A DNA stretch of 64,000 bases, taken from the NCBI GenBank assembly GCA_911728435.2, contig OU452203.1:12173651-12237650 (forward strand), given 5' to 3'. A program made the translations under genes and the position numbers. Below the pieces are notes generated by a model. That model was given only the letters and a program-made list of their open reading frames with translations, did not search any database and had not been told where the DNA came from. This DNA is from Apoderus coryli (lineage: Eukaryota > Arthropoda > Insecta > Coleoptera > Attelabidae). Shown one piece after another: positions 24,533 to 33,845 of this stretch (positions are counted from its first letter, which is position 1; the number at the start of each line of letters is the position of its first letter).

Positions 24533-25725
24533 TAAATGCTTAAAAGTTAGAATTTGTTAGTAGATTGACCTTTAGAAGTTTTTGCTCTTTTTCTACCTAA
24601 AACACACTAATACGAATGCCTAAATGCTAGAATTTGTTAGGGGATTGGCCTCTAGAAGTTTTTGCTCTTTTTCTGCCTAAAACACACAAATACGAATGCA
24701 TAAAAGTTAGAGTTTCTTAGGGAATTAGCCCCCAGAAGTGATTGCTCTTTTTCTACCTAAAACACACAAATACGATAGCTTAAAAGATAAAGTCTGTTCG
24801 GGGATTGGCCTCTAGAAGTTTTTCCTCTTTTTCTGCCTAAATCACACAAATACAAATGCTTAAAAGTTAGAGGTGCTTAGGGAATTAGCCTCTAGAAGTT
24901 TTTGCTCTTTTTCTACCTAAAACACACAAATACGAATGCTTAGAAGCTAGAATGTGTTAGGGGAGTGGCCTCTAGAATTTTTTGCTTGTTTTCTGCCTAA
25001 AACACAAATACAAGTTAGAGTTTCTTTGCGATTTAGCATCTAGAAGTTTTTGCTCTTTCTCTACCTAAAACACACAAATACGATAGCTTAAAAGTTAGAG
25101 TCTTTTCGGGGATTTGCCTCTAGAAATGTTTGCTCTTTTTCTGCCTAAAACACACAAATACGAATGCTTAAAAGCTAGTATTTGTAAGGGGATTGGCCTC
25201 TAGAAGTTTTTGCTCTTTTTCTACCTAAAATACACTAATATGAATGCTTAAAAGTCAGAATTTGTTAGGTGACTTGCCTCTAGAAGTTTTTGCACTTTTT
25301 CTATCTAAAACACACAGTCTGCTCGGGGAATTTGCCTCTAGAAGTTATTGCTCTTTTTACCTAAAACACACAAATATGAATGCTTAAAAGCTAGATTTTG
25401 TTAGGGGATTGGCCTCTATAAATGTTTGCTCTTTTTCTGCCTAAAACGCACAAATACGAATGCCTAAAAGTTAGAGTTTCTTAGAGAATTAGCCTCTAGA
25501 AGTTTTTGCTCTTTTTCTACCTAAATCACACAAATAACATAGCTTATTTGCTCTTTTTCTACCTAAAATACACAAATTCCATAGCCTAAAAGTTAGAGTC
25601 TGTTCACGGATTGGCCTCTAGAAGTTTTTGCTCTTTTTCTACCTAAAACACACAAATACGAATGCTTAAAAGTTAGAACTTATTAGGGGATTTGTCTCTA
25701 GAGGTTTTTGCTCTTTGTCTCGAAA
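24533..25725. repeat. 80-bp satellite array, about 15 units
   Basis: The words TTTTTGCTCTTTTTCT, CCTAAAACACACAAATACGA and GCCTCTAGAAG recur with an 80-bp period (for example TTCTRCCTAA at 24591, 24671, 24751, 24831 and 24911). Units alternate partly between ACC and GCC at one site and between TTAGGGGATTGGCC and TTAGGGAATTAGCC, hinting at a 160-bp higher-order unit. A few units are shortened. No coding capacity. Confidence 0.9.
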
Positions 25726-25734
25726 TCATAAACA

Positions 25735-26110
25735 CTGGATTTATCGGTTTCTGAATATCAGCTCCTCACTTGTTTTGCTTGTATAAGTTTATAATAATCT
25801 TCATTTATTTATTTATATTTTTTGACGATTCTGCAGCTGAGTTTTTACCATGTACCTCATGAAAGCCACGTAATAAATAGTTTATTACGGTTAATGAAAA
25901 TATGAAAAAGAAATCCCTCTGACTAAGCTATTTTGGTTTTTTTCTTCTCACACAAGCTACCCTTGACGACTAGTATATGGATCATTAGGAGTTTCTACCA
26001 TCTACCTCATCAACGCCACATAATAAATAGTTTATTACGTTTAATGGAAATATGAAAAAGAAATCCCTGTGACTAAGCCATTTTGGTTTTTTCTTGCTCT
26101 CAACAGCGGG
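25735..26110. repeat. 155-bp tandem repeat, two units
   Basis: ACCATGTACCTCATGAAAGC, CACRTAATAAATAGTTTATT and GAAATCCCTCTGACTAAGC occur twice, about 155 bp apart. The same repeat lies at 32165-32755, interrupted there by a hammerhead-bearing insertion. This uninterrupted copy therefore serves as a paralogous empty site. Confidence 0.75.
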
Positions 26111-26372
26111 TAAAACACGTGTGTGATTCATAATTAGAGGTTTATGAAAATGTCTCATATATTACATTACATATATTGTCTAGGAAAATTATCGCGCATC
26201 CGGTAAAATCATAGAGGAAAAGCTGGGATCAGTGTTAGACTTTTTTTATTAATTAAGAACTTAATCCTGAATTTATGATGCTTCTGCGTTTAAAATGGTA
26301 TGATACGTTTGCCTAAGTGCAACATGAAACAACAAACAACAGAAACTATTTTAGAAGCAATGTATATGTATA

Positions 26373-26712
26373 CAGGGTGGTCCAACGAAAAGTTTGCACC
26401 TAGCTTTTCTCTTTTTTTTGTAATCGAATGCGAAAATGCTCGGACACGTCGATTTTGCTTTTGAGGGGGACACATTTTAAACATATTTTTCGATCTGCGC
26501 CTTTAACCCCCTAGCGGGGGTGAGTAACAACCCTAAAATTTTAAATGGAAAGAGGGGTCTAATGACATATCATTTGAAAGGACACAAAATTGTCTTTCTA
26601 ATGATACCCTATTTGTCGAATTTTACTAAGACAGTTAATACGAAAACGACTTTAAAGACATTAAGCCGATAATTTTGGTATTAATGAGAAATACAAATAA
26701 GTTTTAATTATT
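26373..26712 (+). repeat. Left terminal inverted repeat of the Tc1-like element
   Basis: About 340 bp, starting CAGGGTGGTCCAACG after a TA. It is the inverse complement of 28103-28441 with a handful of mismatches, and includes CCCCCTAGCGGGGG, itself an inverted repeat, near position 140. Confidence 0.92.
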
Positions 26713-26815
26713 GCGAGTGAAAACACCTGCAATCGTTAGTACATTCCAATGTTTGTTAGTTTTAACATTGCTTTGTAAAAAAGTAAACAAGCTGTTAAAT
26801 TGATTTATTAAAACG

Positions 26816-27873
26816 TTACATTAACAAATGTTGAAAATGTGACCCATTTGATTCCATACAATAATACAGATTTTGTTCAAATCTATTTCTAACATTTTGT
26901 AGCATATCAGGTGTTATGTTTCTGCACTCTTCTGTAATGCGTTGGACTCGGGCTTCGTGGCAAAACATTTATTTTTTAAGTGCCCCCAAAGAAAAAAGTC
27001 TAAAGGCGATAAATCCGGTGACCTGGCAGGCCATTCAATTGGGCCCCTCCTTCCAATCCACCGTCCAGGGAACCGGTCATCTAAGAACTGTCTTACAGGA
27101 GCCACATAGTGCGGAGGTGCTCCATCTTGCTGGAAATAAAGCCGATCAGCAGTATGATTTTGGTCATCTTCTATTATTTGTGTTATTAAAGGATCAATTG
27201 TGTCTTCAAGCATGTTTAGGTACACTTCACCAGTTAAATTTCCAGGAATAAAAAGTGGTCCTATAATATGATTTCCTAATATGCCACACCAGACGTTTAT
27301 TTTTTGAGGATACTGGGTATGAACCTCACGGAATAAATGTGGGTTACTGTCATCCCAGTAACGGCAATTGTGCCTATTTACAGCTCCATTCAAATAAAAT
27401 GTGCATTCGTCGGAAAAACAAATGTTAAATAATAATTGCGGATCTTCAATTAAACGCTGGCTCATTGCTTCACAAAATTGCAGCCTTCTATCAGGATCAT
27501 CCTCATTTAGTTCCTGTACTAATTTGATTTTGTACGGATGAAATTTGTACGCTTTTAAAATTCGTATTATGGACGAACGGGAGACACCTGAGGCTTCAGC
27601 TAGTTGACGGGTACTTTGACTATGATCCATTTCAACATGCCCTAAAACAGCGACTTCCACAGCTTCATTTCTGATCGGTTTCTGCGGCTGGTGTTTTACA
27701 TTACAGACAGATCCGGTATCTACAAACTTTTTAACTAACTTGCCAACGTACACATCATTCACATTTTTATCGGGATGTCTCTCATTAAATAAGCGAGCCG
27801 TAAGTCTAGCACTACTATTATTTTGAAAATAAAGTTTAACAATTTCAACTCGTTCTAGAATGGAATAAATCAT
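26816..27873 (-). pseudogene. Transposase of the 2-kb Tc1/mariner-superfamily element (one frameshift)
   Basis: Cut-and-paste transposase. I take the ATG at 27871-27873 (IYSILERVEIVKLYF), since the frame further upstream begins only with TTG. Residues about 5-110 are two helix-turn-helix modules (ERVEIVKLYFQN; RQLAEASGVSRSSIIRILK). The catalytic core has D155 in FSDECTF, D250 in YFQQDGAPPHY and D287 in RSPDLSPLDFFLW, with 36 residues between the last two. The frame stops at 26914 after KPESNALQKSAET. The next frame continues naturally as VQRITEECRNITPDMLQNV, RNRFEQ...HFQHLLM, to a stop at 26816-26818, so one single-base indel near 26950 cost about 45 C-terminal residues. Everything upstream is intact. 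It may be recently dead, or a sequencing error may be responsible. Confidence 0.9.
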
Positions 27874-28102
27874 TTTGTACGGTAAAAGTAAAATAACTTG
27901 AGAAGCAACCAAACTGAATCAATGAAAAGACTAAAATAAACGGTGTAAATTCTTTTCCTACACGTATCTGCAGTTTTTATTTCAACAAAAAACGCAAACG
28001 ATTAGTGAGGAATTTAGTTCTGATAAATAAGATAGTGTTTTTGAAATCCCGTTTTTCTTCAAAGTAAATAATTTAGAAATGATTGTAGTTGTTTTCAGTC
28101 GT

Positions 28103-28441
28103 AATAATTAAAACTTATTTGTATTTCTCATTAATACCAAAATTATCGGCTTAATGTCTTTAAAGTCGTTTTCGTATTAACTGTTTTAGTAAAATTCGAC
28201 AAATAGGGTATCATTAGAAAGACAATTTTGTGTTCTTGCAAATGATATGTCATTAGCCCCTCTTTCCATTTAAAATTTTAGGGTTGTTACTCACCCCCGC
28301 TAGGGGGTTAAAGGCGCAGATCGAAAAATATGTTTAAAATGTGTCCCCCTCAAAAGCAAAATCGACGTGTCCGAGCATTTTCGCATTCGACTACAAAAAA
28401 AAGAGAAAAGCTAGGTGCAAACTTTTCGTTGGACCACCCTG
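28103..28441 (-). repeat. Right terminal inverted repeat of the Tc1-like element
   Basis: Inverse complement of 26373-26712, ending CGTTGGACCACCCTG followed by TA. It ends 676 bp upstream of the NeuroD-like start codon. Confidence 0.92.
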
Positions 28442-28815
28442 TATATTAGCCCCCATTATTAACCCTTAGTAAATATTTTATTATTTTCTTTTTAAAACCT
28501 CAAGGAAGGGGACACTGCCTGTAGATCCACCACTATACATTTGTTTTTGAACTTTCATTAGTGTAATGGACCCGGAATCACTCATAACATTTGTTTTTAT
28601 CCTTTGTATTTGTATGTTTAAATTAATTTCAGTCGAAAATTCACATTTGTTTATATTAATTTTAGTTTAGTTTGTATTTGTACTTGTATTTGGCGCACTT
28701 TTGCATTTGTTTTTTGATTTGCGATGAATATTTGTTATTTTTTGTTTACTGTAAGTTTATGATTCTTGTTTATTGTACTTTTTGCGAGAGCTTACAGAGA
28801 GAATGCTTCTTAGCT

Positions 28816-28895
28816 TGTAACATACCCACGCACTAGTCCTAGTGGTAGTGGGTTTGATAGATTACTGTATGTAAATTTTTGTTTGGGAAATAAAT
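28816..28895 (+). repeat. LINE 3'-end-like repeat, copy 2
   Basis: Matches 13738-13815 and is followed by GGGAAATAAATCGAATTATT. The tail suggests a retroelement 3' end about 200 bp upstream of the NeuroD-like gene. Confidence 0.6.
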
Positions 28896-29116
28896 CGAAT
28901 TATTATTACTGTGATTCTTGGTTTTGGATAGTAATTTGGTTAAAGAACTAGTTCCTAACAATAAAATAATGTAAAACTCCCAGATTCCAAGCCGGTCCTG
29001 TCGCGTATTCCAGCACTTGATACCCCTAAAATCGTATGAAAATGAGCAAAGTGGAAATGTAAACAGGAGATAACAACACCGCCAGGGTTTATATACAGTT
29101 ATATAAATGTGAAGAG

Positions 29117-29875
29117 ATGCTTTTTGCTCGGAAAATGCTTTTGGTCAATATGGAAATTCATAGTAACAACAAGTTGGTTAGTGAATGTTGCAGCAAAAGG
29201 TATTCCAGTATAAAAGAGCAACAGGCTGGCAAAATAAAAGTGCACAATAAAACGAAAGTGAGGCGATCCAAAGCAAATGCACGCGAGAGGAATCGAATGC
29301 ATGGGTTAAATGCAGCTTTGGATATTTTACGAAGGTACACATACGTTTTCCTCATTATTTTTTTAGTTTGTAATTCGAATTTTGCTTTTAGTCGAATGCC
29401 GATCCAGACAACTCACACAGATCTAAATGCCACACCACAAAAGCTCTCGAAAATCGAAACACTTCGTCTTGCACGAAACTACATTGCAGCATTGTCACAA
29501 ACATTACACGAAAACTGTGCCATGGACTTAGAACGATTCATCAAAATTTTGAACAGAGATCTAAGTCAAACTACTGCTAACTTGCTTGCAGGAACGTTGT
29601 CAGGAATGATAAGTCGAGAGCCGAATGCTTGGTATTATGGTTCTGTTAGTCAGCGCAAGATGAATATATGTGATAGACGGTTTCCTCATAAAAGTCTGAT
29701 TAACAATTTTGACGAAAATACTTACTACATGGATGGGCGATGGATTAGAAATGACAATTGGAGTGATTGTGATTACACCAGTGATTCTGGAAGGAAATGT
29801 ATGGGAAATTACCGGTTTTGGGATTATAACAATGCAACTAACATGAATTATTATTGGTGTAATGCTGCTCTGTAG
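29117..29875 (+). CDS. NeuroD-like bHLH transcription factor (two exons)
   Basis: Neurogenic bHLH transcription factor of the NeuroD group, expected to heterodimerise with an E-protein/Daughterless and bind E-box DNA in the nucleus. Exons are 29117-29334 and 29392-29875; the spliced product is 233 residues. Seen: basic region and helix 1 at residues about 47-72 ([20 protein letters not shown]), loop 73-88, helix 2 from about 89 ([20 protein letters not shown]). A Neuro_bHLH-like block ([20 protein letters not shown]) follows at about 121-140. [12 protein letters not shown] and [11 protein letters not shown] point to NeuroD rather than neurogenin or atonal. The C-terminus is Asn/Tyr-rich. An in-frame stop at 29060-29062 makes 29117 the first ATG, though an upstream exon cannot be excluded. 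The frame is undamaged, unlike everything around it. I leave the symbol blank because the species is unknown. Confidence 0.9.
   Translation: MLFARKMLLVNMEIHSNNKLVSECCSKRYSSIKEQQAGKIKVHNKTKVRRSKANARERNRMHGLNAALDILRRYTYVFLIIFLVCNSNFAFSRMPIQTTHTDLNATPQKLSKIETLRLARNYIAALSQTLHENCAMDLERFIKILNRDLSQTTANLLAGTLSGMISREPNAWYYGSVSQRKMNICDRRFPHKSLINNFDENTYYMDGRWIRNDNWSDCDYTSDSGRKCMGNYRFWDYNNATNMNYYWCNAAL
29335..29391 (+). other. 57-bp intron inside the bHLH loop of the NeuroD-like gene
   Basis: It begins GTACAC and ends TTTTGCTTTTAG, in phase 2, between the codons for Leu-Arg and Ser-Arg-Met-Pro. Its length is a multiple of three and it contains no stop, so unspliced RNA would add 19 mostly hydrophobic residues to the loop. 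Splicing restores an uninterrupted bHLH, which is why I call it an intron. Confidence 0.85.
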
Positions 29876-30341
29876 AATATTGTACACAACAATTTAATAA
29901 TACAGGGTGAGTCTTCTTTCAGAGCTGGAGAGTTTAAATAAGAATAATAGTGTGTGTGTGTTTATTTTTTTTTGTCGCTTTTTATGTTTCCACCTAGAAC
30001 TTTGATAATAATGAATTGAAAATATTTTTCAGACACTCTAACTATTTCAAAAATAATACAAACCGAATTTGTCAAAAAACCTCACTAAAACGAGAAAGGC
30101 TTCGCTTGTATTAGGCGTGTTTAACAAAGAAGAACAAAGGTTAGAATTTTCGCTGTTACTTTCTATTCAAACCAATGTGGTTTTACCCGACACAACGGTG
30201 GTATTGTGAATTTTCACAATTAACACGTGTGGACACACAAAAATTCGGGTGTAATTTCGAACAAGTATTTATATGTGTTGGATTGGAATTTATAGGAGTT
30301 ACTAGATTGATTTTTACATTTGTAGATTTTTAATTAAAAAA

Positions 30342-31290
30342 TGTACTTAATAATAATAATAGTGGTCTTTGTTGATTGAGAAAGTATACAATATAGAACA
30401 TAAATAACTTAAGTAAATAATTCTTAATACTTAGCCAATCAAAGGGCGAAATCTAGCAATTAGACATGCTATTTTAATACTTATGCCAAAAAAACCAGTA
30501 TTTCATAAAAAAAACAATAGTCTATAACTAAAAGTAAATACTTACACAAGTATACTATAATACAAATATTTAAACATTTTTTAGAAAGATTAAAAGTGGT
30601 TTGAAATTTAGAAATCTTAAGCATTTTTATTGTGGAATCTAGACTGTTATATAATTTTACAGCATTATAAATGACCTTCGGAAAAGTGTGGTGGTATAGC
30701 TAGGAATATGAAAACTGTCACTATATCGTAGACTACTATTTGGTACCTAGGGAGTAGTTTTGTTATTCCGGAATTTTTTTGTTAACAAGACGGTAAACAA
30801 AACATACTAAGAAGTATTTATACAAATTCTCAATATTGAGCCATTCCAATTCTTAATAGTTTTGGGAAATATGATCATATTTTCAAATACGATAAACGAA
30901 TCTACAGGACATGTTTAAGATCCTTTGCAGTTTCTGTTTATGCAGAAAGTCTAAACAAGTATAGTACATTATCATACCATAAATATGCGACCATGGGTGT
31001 AATTATATTTTCACACATTTTTTTGTCTCACTTTAAAATTCAAAATGTTTAAGTGTTTTAAAGCACGCAAATGTCTTTTGAATAATACTATTTATATGTT
31101 TATGGAATCTCATATCTGTGTCAAAGACAATTCCTACATTTTTGGCTTCATCAGACAAAGGGATGTTAAGATCGTTTATATCGACATACAAATATATTTT
31201 CAGATCTTGATAGAGAATTTTCGGTGCATACATTATAATACCTTAGTTTTGTCTGAACTTATTGTCATATTATGATTAATACGGTATCAA
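30342..31290 (-). pseudogene. 5'-truncated LINE, RT C-terminal part and 3' tail
   Basis: Minus strand: LSDEAKNVGIVFDTDMRFHK (about 31110-31170), then across stops ELEWLNIENLYKYFLVCFVY, RLVNKKIPE (about 30770-30850) and YNAVKLYNSLDSTIKMLKIS (about 30600-30670). This is the post-palm region and C-terminal tail of a jockey/CR1-group ORF2. The element ends at an (AAT)n tail at about 30349-30361. Same broad family as the copies at 1750-3490. Confidence 0.8.
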
Positions 31291-31494
31291 CTTAATTGTT
31301 GTAGACCTTAGACAAATGGTTTCAACTTGCTGATTTGACCATTTGGCTGGATAATAAGCTATCAGACAGATGGTCCAGATGCGAGTCTGCCCGTTCGCCA
31401 TATCTGATTTCGTTAGATGTTTTACCTCTTTTAGTTTTAGTTAATTATAGGATGATTTGGCAGGTTCGATTCCAAGTATAGGTGTATTTTTTAT

Positions 31495-31860
31495 CTTTTT
31501 TGCCCTCGAGCGAATAGATTTTCATATGAAAGTGTAAAAGTAGTATTTCTGTCACTTTCTCGTCATTTATCTTTGTCGTAAGACTCTTGGTGACAAGCTA
31601 TATTTCAAAATAATTTATTTTTAATTTTTATTTTAGACATCAGCTATTTTTTATTTAAATTATTCCATATTTCGAATAAGATTAGGATTTTTTTTTATTT
31701 TGACCTCTTTTCCACTATTTACGAACGCCTATGTAAGCAAGTTTTTTATGATACGTAGGTTATATTCTATTAAAGCTATAATTAATTAGTCAATATTTCT
31801 GCTATGTTTAAGAACTATAAATGTTTGAACCTTTTTTTAGACTTCCTACTCTCACTGTTT
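31495..31860 (+). repeat. Dispersed repeat with inverted partner at 35385-35765
   Basis: The words CCTCGAG.CGAATAG, GTGTAAAAGTA.TATTTCTGT, TTTAAATTATTCC.TATTT, GACCTCTTTTCC.CTATTTAC and GAACGCC.ATGTA occur in the same order, inverse complemented, at 35385-35765. No coding capacity. Confidence 0.6.
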
Positions 31861-32378
31861 TCTAAAAGCTAGTTAGCACTTAGAAATATCCTGAATTTTC
31901 GTTTACACGGTCAAACTGACTACACCTTTCGTTTCCAAAAATCGCCATTATTGTTAGTAATTTGCAATGCGGTGCAGTAAATTATTAAAACAATTTTCAT
32001 CGTTAAAAATTTCCAAGCCTAATGATAAATAAAAAGATAAGTCAGCAATATGATTTGATCATGATTATTTTAATTAGTTTATAAACATTTTTGAAATGTA
32101 TATTTTTAAAGCTTATTATTTGGATATTTCGCCACTATTTAAAATGCTGAATGTTAAGCAAAGAAAAATAATCCTTATCGGTTTCTGAATATAAGATCCC
32201 CACTTGTTTGGTTTGTATATGTTTATAATAATGTTTATTCATTTATTTATATTTTTTGATGAGTCTGCAGCTGAGTTTTTACCATGTACCTCATGAAACC
32301 ACGTAATAAATAGTTTATAATTACAAAGAAACAATTTCGTCGTATCCACTAATAATTTGAAAAATCTTTATTTAAAGG

Positions 32379-32402
32379 GACATGTTTCGGAGTCCCAGCC
32401 TT
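32379..32402 (-). ncRNA. Partial hammerhead motif (left arm)
   Basis: The minus strand reads AAGGCTGGGACTCCGAAACA then TGTCC. Compared with the right-arm copy at 32469-32500, 12-13 bases covering most of CTGATGATGGAG are deleted, so the catalytic core is lost. Confidence 0.7.
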
Positions 32403-32468
32403 AAAATATCGCAACTACTATGGTGGAGTTAAATCCGCATATAGGCAGAGCCCTTAATAGACTTAAGG

Positions 32469-32500
32469 CTGATGATGGAGCTGGGACTCCGAAACATGTC
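32469..32500 (+). ncRNA. Minimal hammerhead ribozyme motif, core intact
   Basis: CTGATGA, T, stem II GGAG-CTGGGA-CTCC, then GAAAC, AT, GTC. GAAAC and GTC give A15.1-U16.1 and C-G pairs around a 2-nt loop, with cleavage predicted after GTC. ACATGT is self-complementary, so two molecules could form a continuous stem III, as proposed for Penelope-like element hammerheads. It is the best preserved copy in the window. Confidence 0.75.
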
Positions 32501-32782
32501 CGTTTAAATAAAGATTTTTAAAATTATTAGTGGAGATGACGAAATTGTTTCATTGTTATTAGATTACACTCCACTGCATCAAATGGATTATTTCTTTAAT
32601 AGTTTATAACGTTTAATGAAAATATAAAAAAGAAATCCCTCTGACTGATCCATTTTGGTTTTTTTCTTCACACACAAACTACCCTTGACGACTAGTATAT
32701 GGATCACTAGGAGTTTTTACCATCTACCTCATGAACGCCACATAATAAATAGTAGGTACAAATTAAATATTATTTGTATGCT

Positions 32783-32818
32783 CTGACGACGGGAACAGAT
32801 TGGTTCCTGAAACGTTAG
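32783..32818 (+). ncRNA. Hammerhead-like motif, ACGT subtype
   Basis: CTGACGA, C, a 6-bp stem GGGAAC/GTTCCT (one G-T pair), then GAAACGTTA. This is the second motif of the ACGT subtype after 12925-12958. It lies 3' of the 155-bp-type repeat and inside the outer foldback. Confidence 0.65.
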
Positions 32819-33197
32819 GACTCCGTAAAGATAAGTTTTTTAATTTAAGTTTTTGTTTATATTAAGTTTTATCCAACTTTTTTAACATAAGAGCTATTTA
32901 TTATTAATCCTAAAGGTTTGCTTAACATTCAGCATTTTAAATAGTGGCGAAATACCCAAATGATGAGCTTTAATTTATTCGCGCCACAACAAATATATAG
33001 AAGCTATGTATATTTAATTTTTGTCTTTTTAAAATGTAATTTTTCCTCGAAATGGTGAGTTGTGCATAGCACTTTGAATAATTAATGTTACAATGATACA
33101 TTCTTGGTTCCAGGTCGTAATACATTTCTTGCTACTACTGGCGTTCACATAAAGTATATAAACTTTTCATGCAAGAAATTTTTTATTAATTTGACCA

Positions 33198-33229
33198 CTG
33201 ATGATGGAGCCGGGTGCCCGAAACATGTA
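33198..33229 (+). ncRNA. Hammerhead-like motif with damaged stem II
   Basis: CTGATGA and GAAACATGTA are intact, but the intervening GGAGCCGGGTGCCC pairs poorly compared with GGAG...CTCC at 32469. The downstream GTGGAGGTACG and TCTACTCCACTTGGATATGG blocks match the element's conserved 3' end. Confidence 0.65.
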
Positions 33230-33626
33230 TGGTATTGACGGATATATATGAAAGTTATTTCGTGGAGGTACGCCTTTTAATTCCTACAATTAGTAATAAA
33301 TCTACTCCACTTGGATATGGACTACTTCTTTATATTTATTTTAAAATATATTCGTATGAGACTTTTTAATGTTTATGTGCAGTGTTCTTTGTTATATGTG
33401 TTTTCTTTCTTTTTTAAATACATGTATAGAGTAATAAATGTAGTAATTTGAAATTTATATACATTTGATTTTGGAATGTTTTATTCTTTCTAGATAAAAA
33501 TAAACCTAATGGTATCGAACCATATTCAAATTTTAGCATAAACAAGGACAAATTAAACATAGTGTACTAAGTTGTTTGTTAATTAATGAACCTAAACCCC
33601 AATAAACGTAAAAAATATTAATTATA

Positions 33627-33845
33627 TGAAAAACACACGTCGCGTCGTCTCCAACAGTTTATTCAAAAAGTTCTTATTTAAATAGAGCTCTCTGCCTCCA
33701 CATCAAATACAGTATTTTTAATAAGACTGAGGATTGAGTTAAACCTCCGAAACATGTCTCTTTAACTTAAATAAGAACTTGAATAAATTGGAGGAGACGA
33801 CGTGTGTTTTCCATTGAAATTAATAATACTACACTCCACTGCATC
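33627..33845 (+). mobile_element. Hammerhead-bearing inverted-repeat element
   Basis: The left arm (about 33627-33683: CACACGTCGCGTCGTCTCC, TTCTTATTTAAAT) is the inverse of 33770-33812 (ATTTAAGTT-like, GGAGGAGACGACGTGTGTTT). The right part includes the hammerhead motif at 33727 and ends in ACTCCACTGCATCCTATG, AATTATTT. The left arm has lost its hammerhead. Layout as in 32309-32609. Confidence 0.65.
33727..33758 (+). ncRNA. Hammerhead-like motif (CTGAGGA variant)
   Basis: CTGAGGA keeps the CTGANGA consensus (position 7 is free), followed by TTGAG...CTCC and GAAACATGTC. Stem II is weakened to about three pairs. GAAAC and GTC are intact. Confidence 0.6.

Larger units (their letters stand above)
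26373..28441. mobile_element. Tc1/mariner-superfamily element with 340-bp terminal inverted repeats
   Basis: 2069-bp element flanked by TA on both sides (26371-26372 and 28442-28443). Its ends are CAGGGTGGTCCAACGAAAAG and the inverse. The terminal inverted repeats run 26373-26712 and 28103-28441, about 340 bp each, with only a few mismatches (most between positions 200 and 250 of the arm). The single gene on the minus strand is a nearly intact DDD transposase. The near identity of the arms suggests a fairly recent insertion. Confidence 0.92.
32309..32609 (+). mobile_element. Non-autonomous Penelope-like hammerhead element with 12-bp target duplication
   Basis: A 277-bp insertion (32321-32597) is flanked by AATAGTTTATAA on both sides (32309-32320, 32598-32609). 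The uninterrupted target is present at about 25870-25885 in a paralogous repeat. The insert is an inverted repeat: the left arm (about 32322-32402) mirrors 32462-32553 around a spacer of about 60 bp, and each arm carries a hammerhead motif (left one incomplete). The right part ends with ACTCCACTGCATCAAATGG and GATTATTTC, conserved at 33812-33845 and 55210-55235. There is no RT or GIY-YIG endonuclease. Confidence 0.75.
32106..32972. repeat. Foldback block with about 69-bp outer inverted arms
   Basis: Arms 32106-32174 and 32904-32972 are inverse copies (ATTTCGCCACTATTTAAAAT and GCTGAATGTTAAGCAAA on the left). Inside lie the 155-bp-type repeat, the 277-bp hammerhead insertion and a second hammerhead-like motif (32783-32818). 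Confidence 0.65.

Noticed and set aside
24533..25725. CRISPR array, because of regularly spaced repeats
   Set aside because: The 80-bp units are contiguous, similar over their whole length and without unique spacers; this is a eukaryotic satellite.
29158..29887. Minus-strand open frames overlapping the NeuroD-like gene
   Set aside because: They are antisense shadows of a clearly conserved bHLH coding region.
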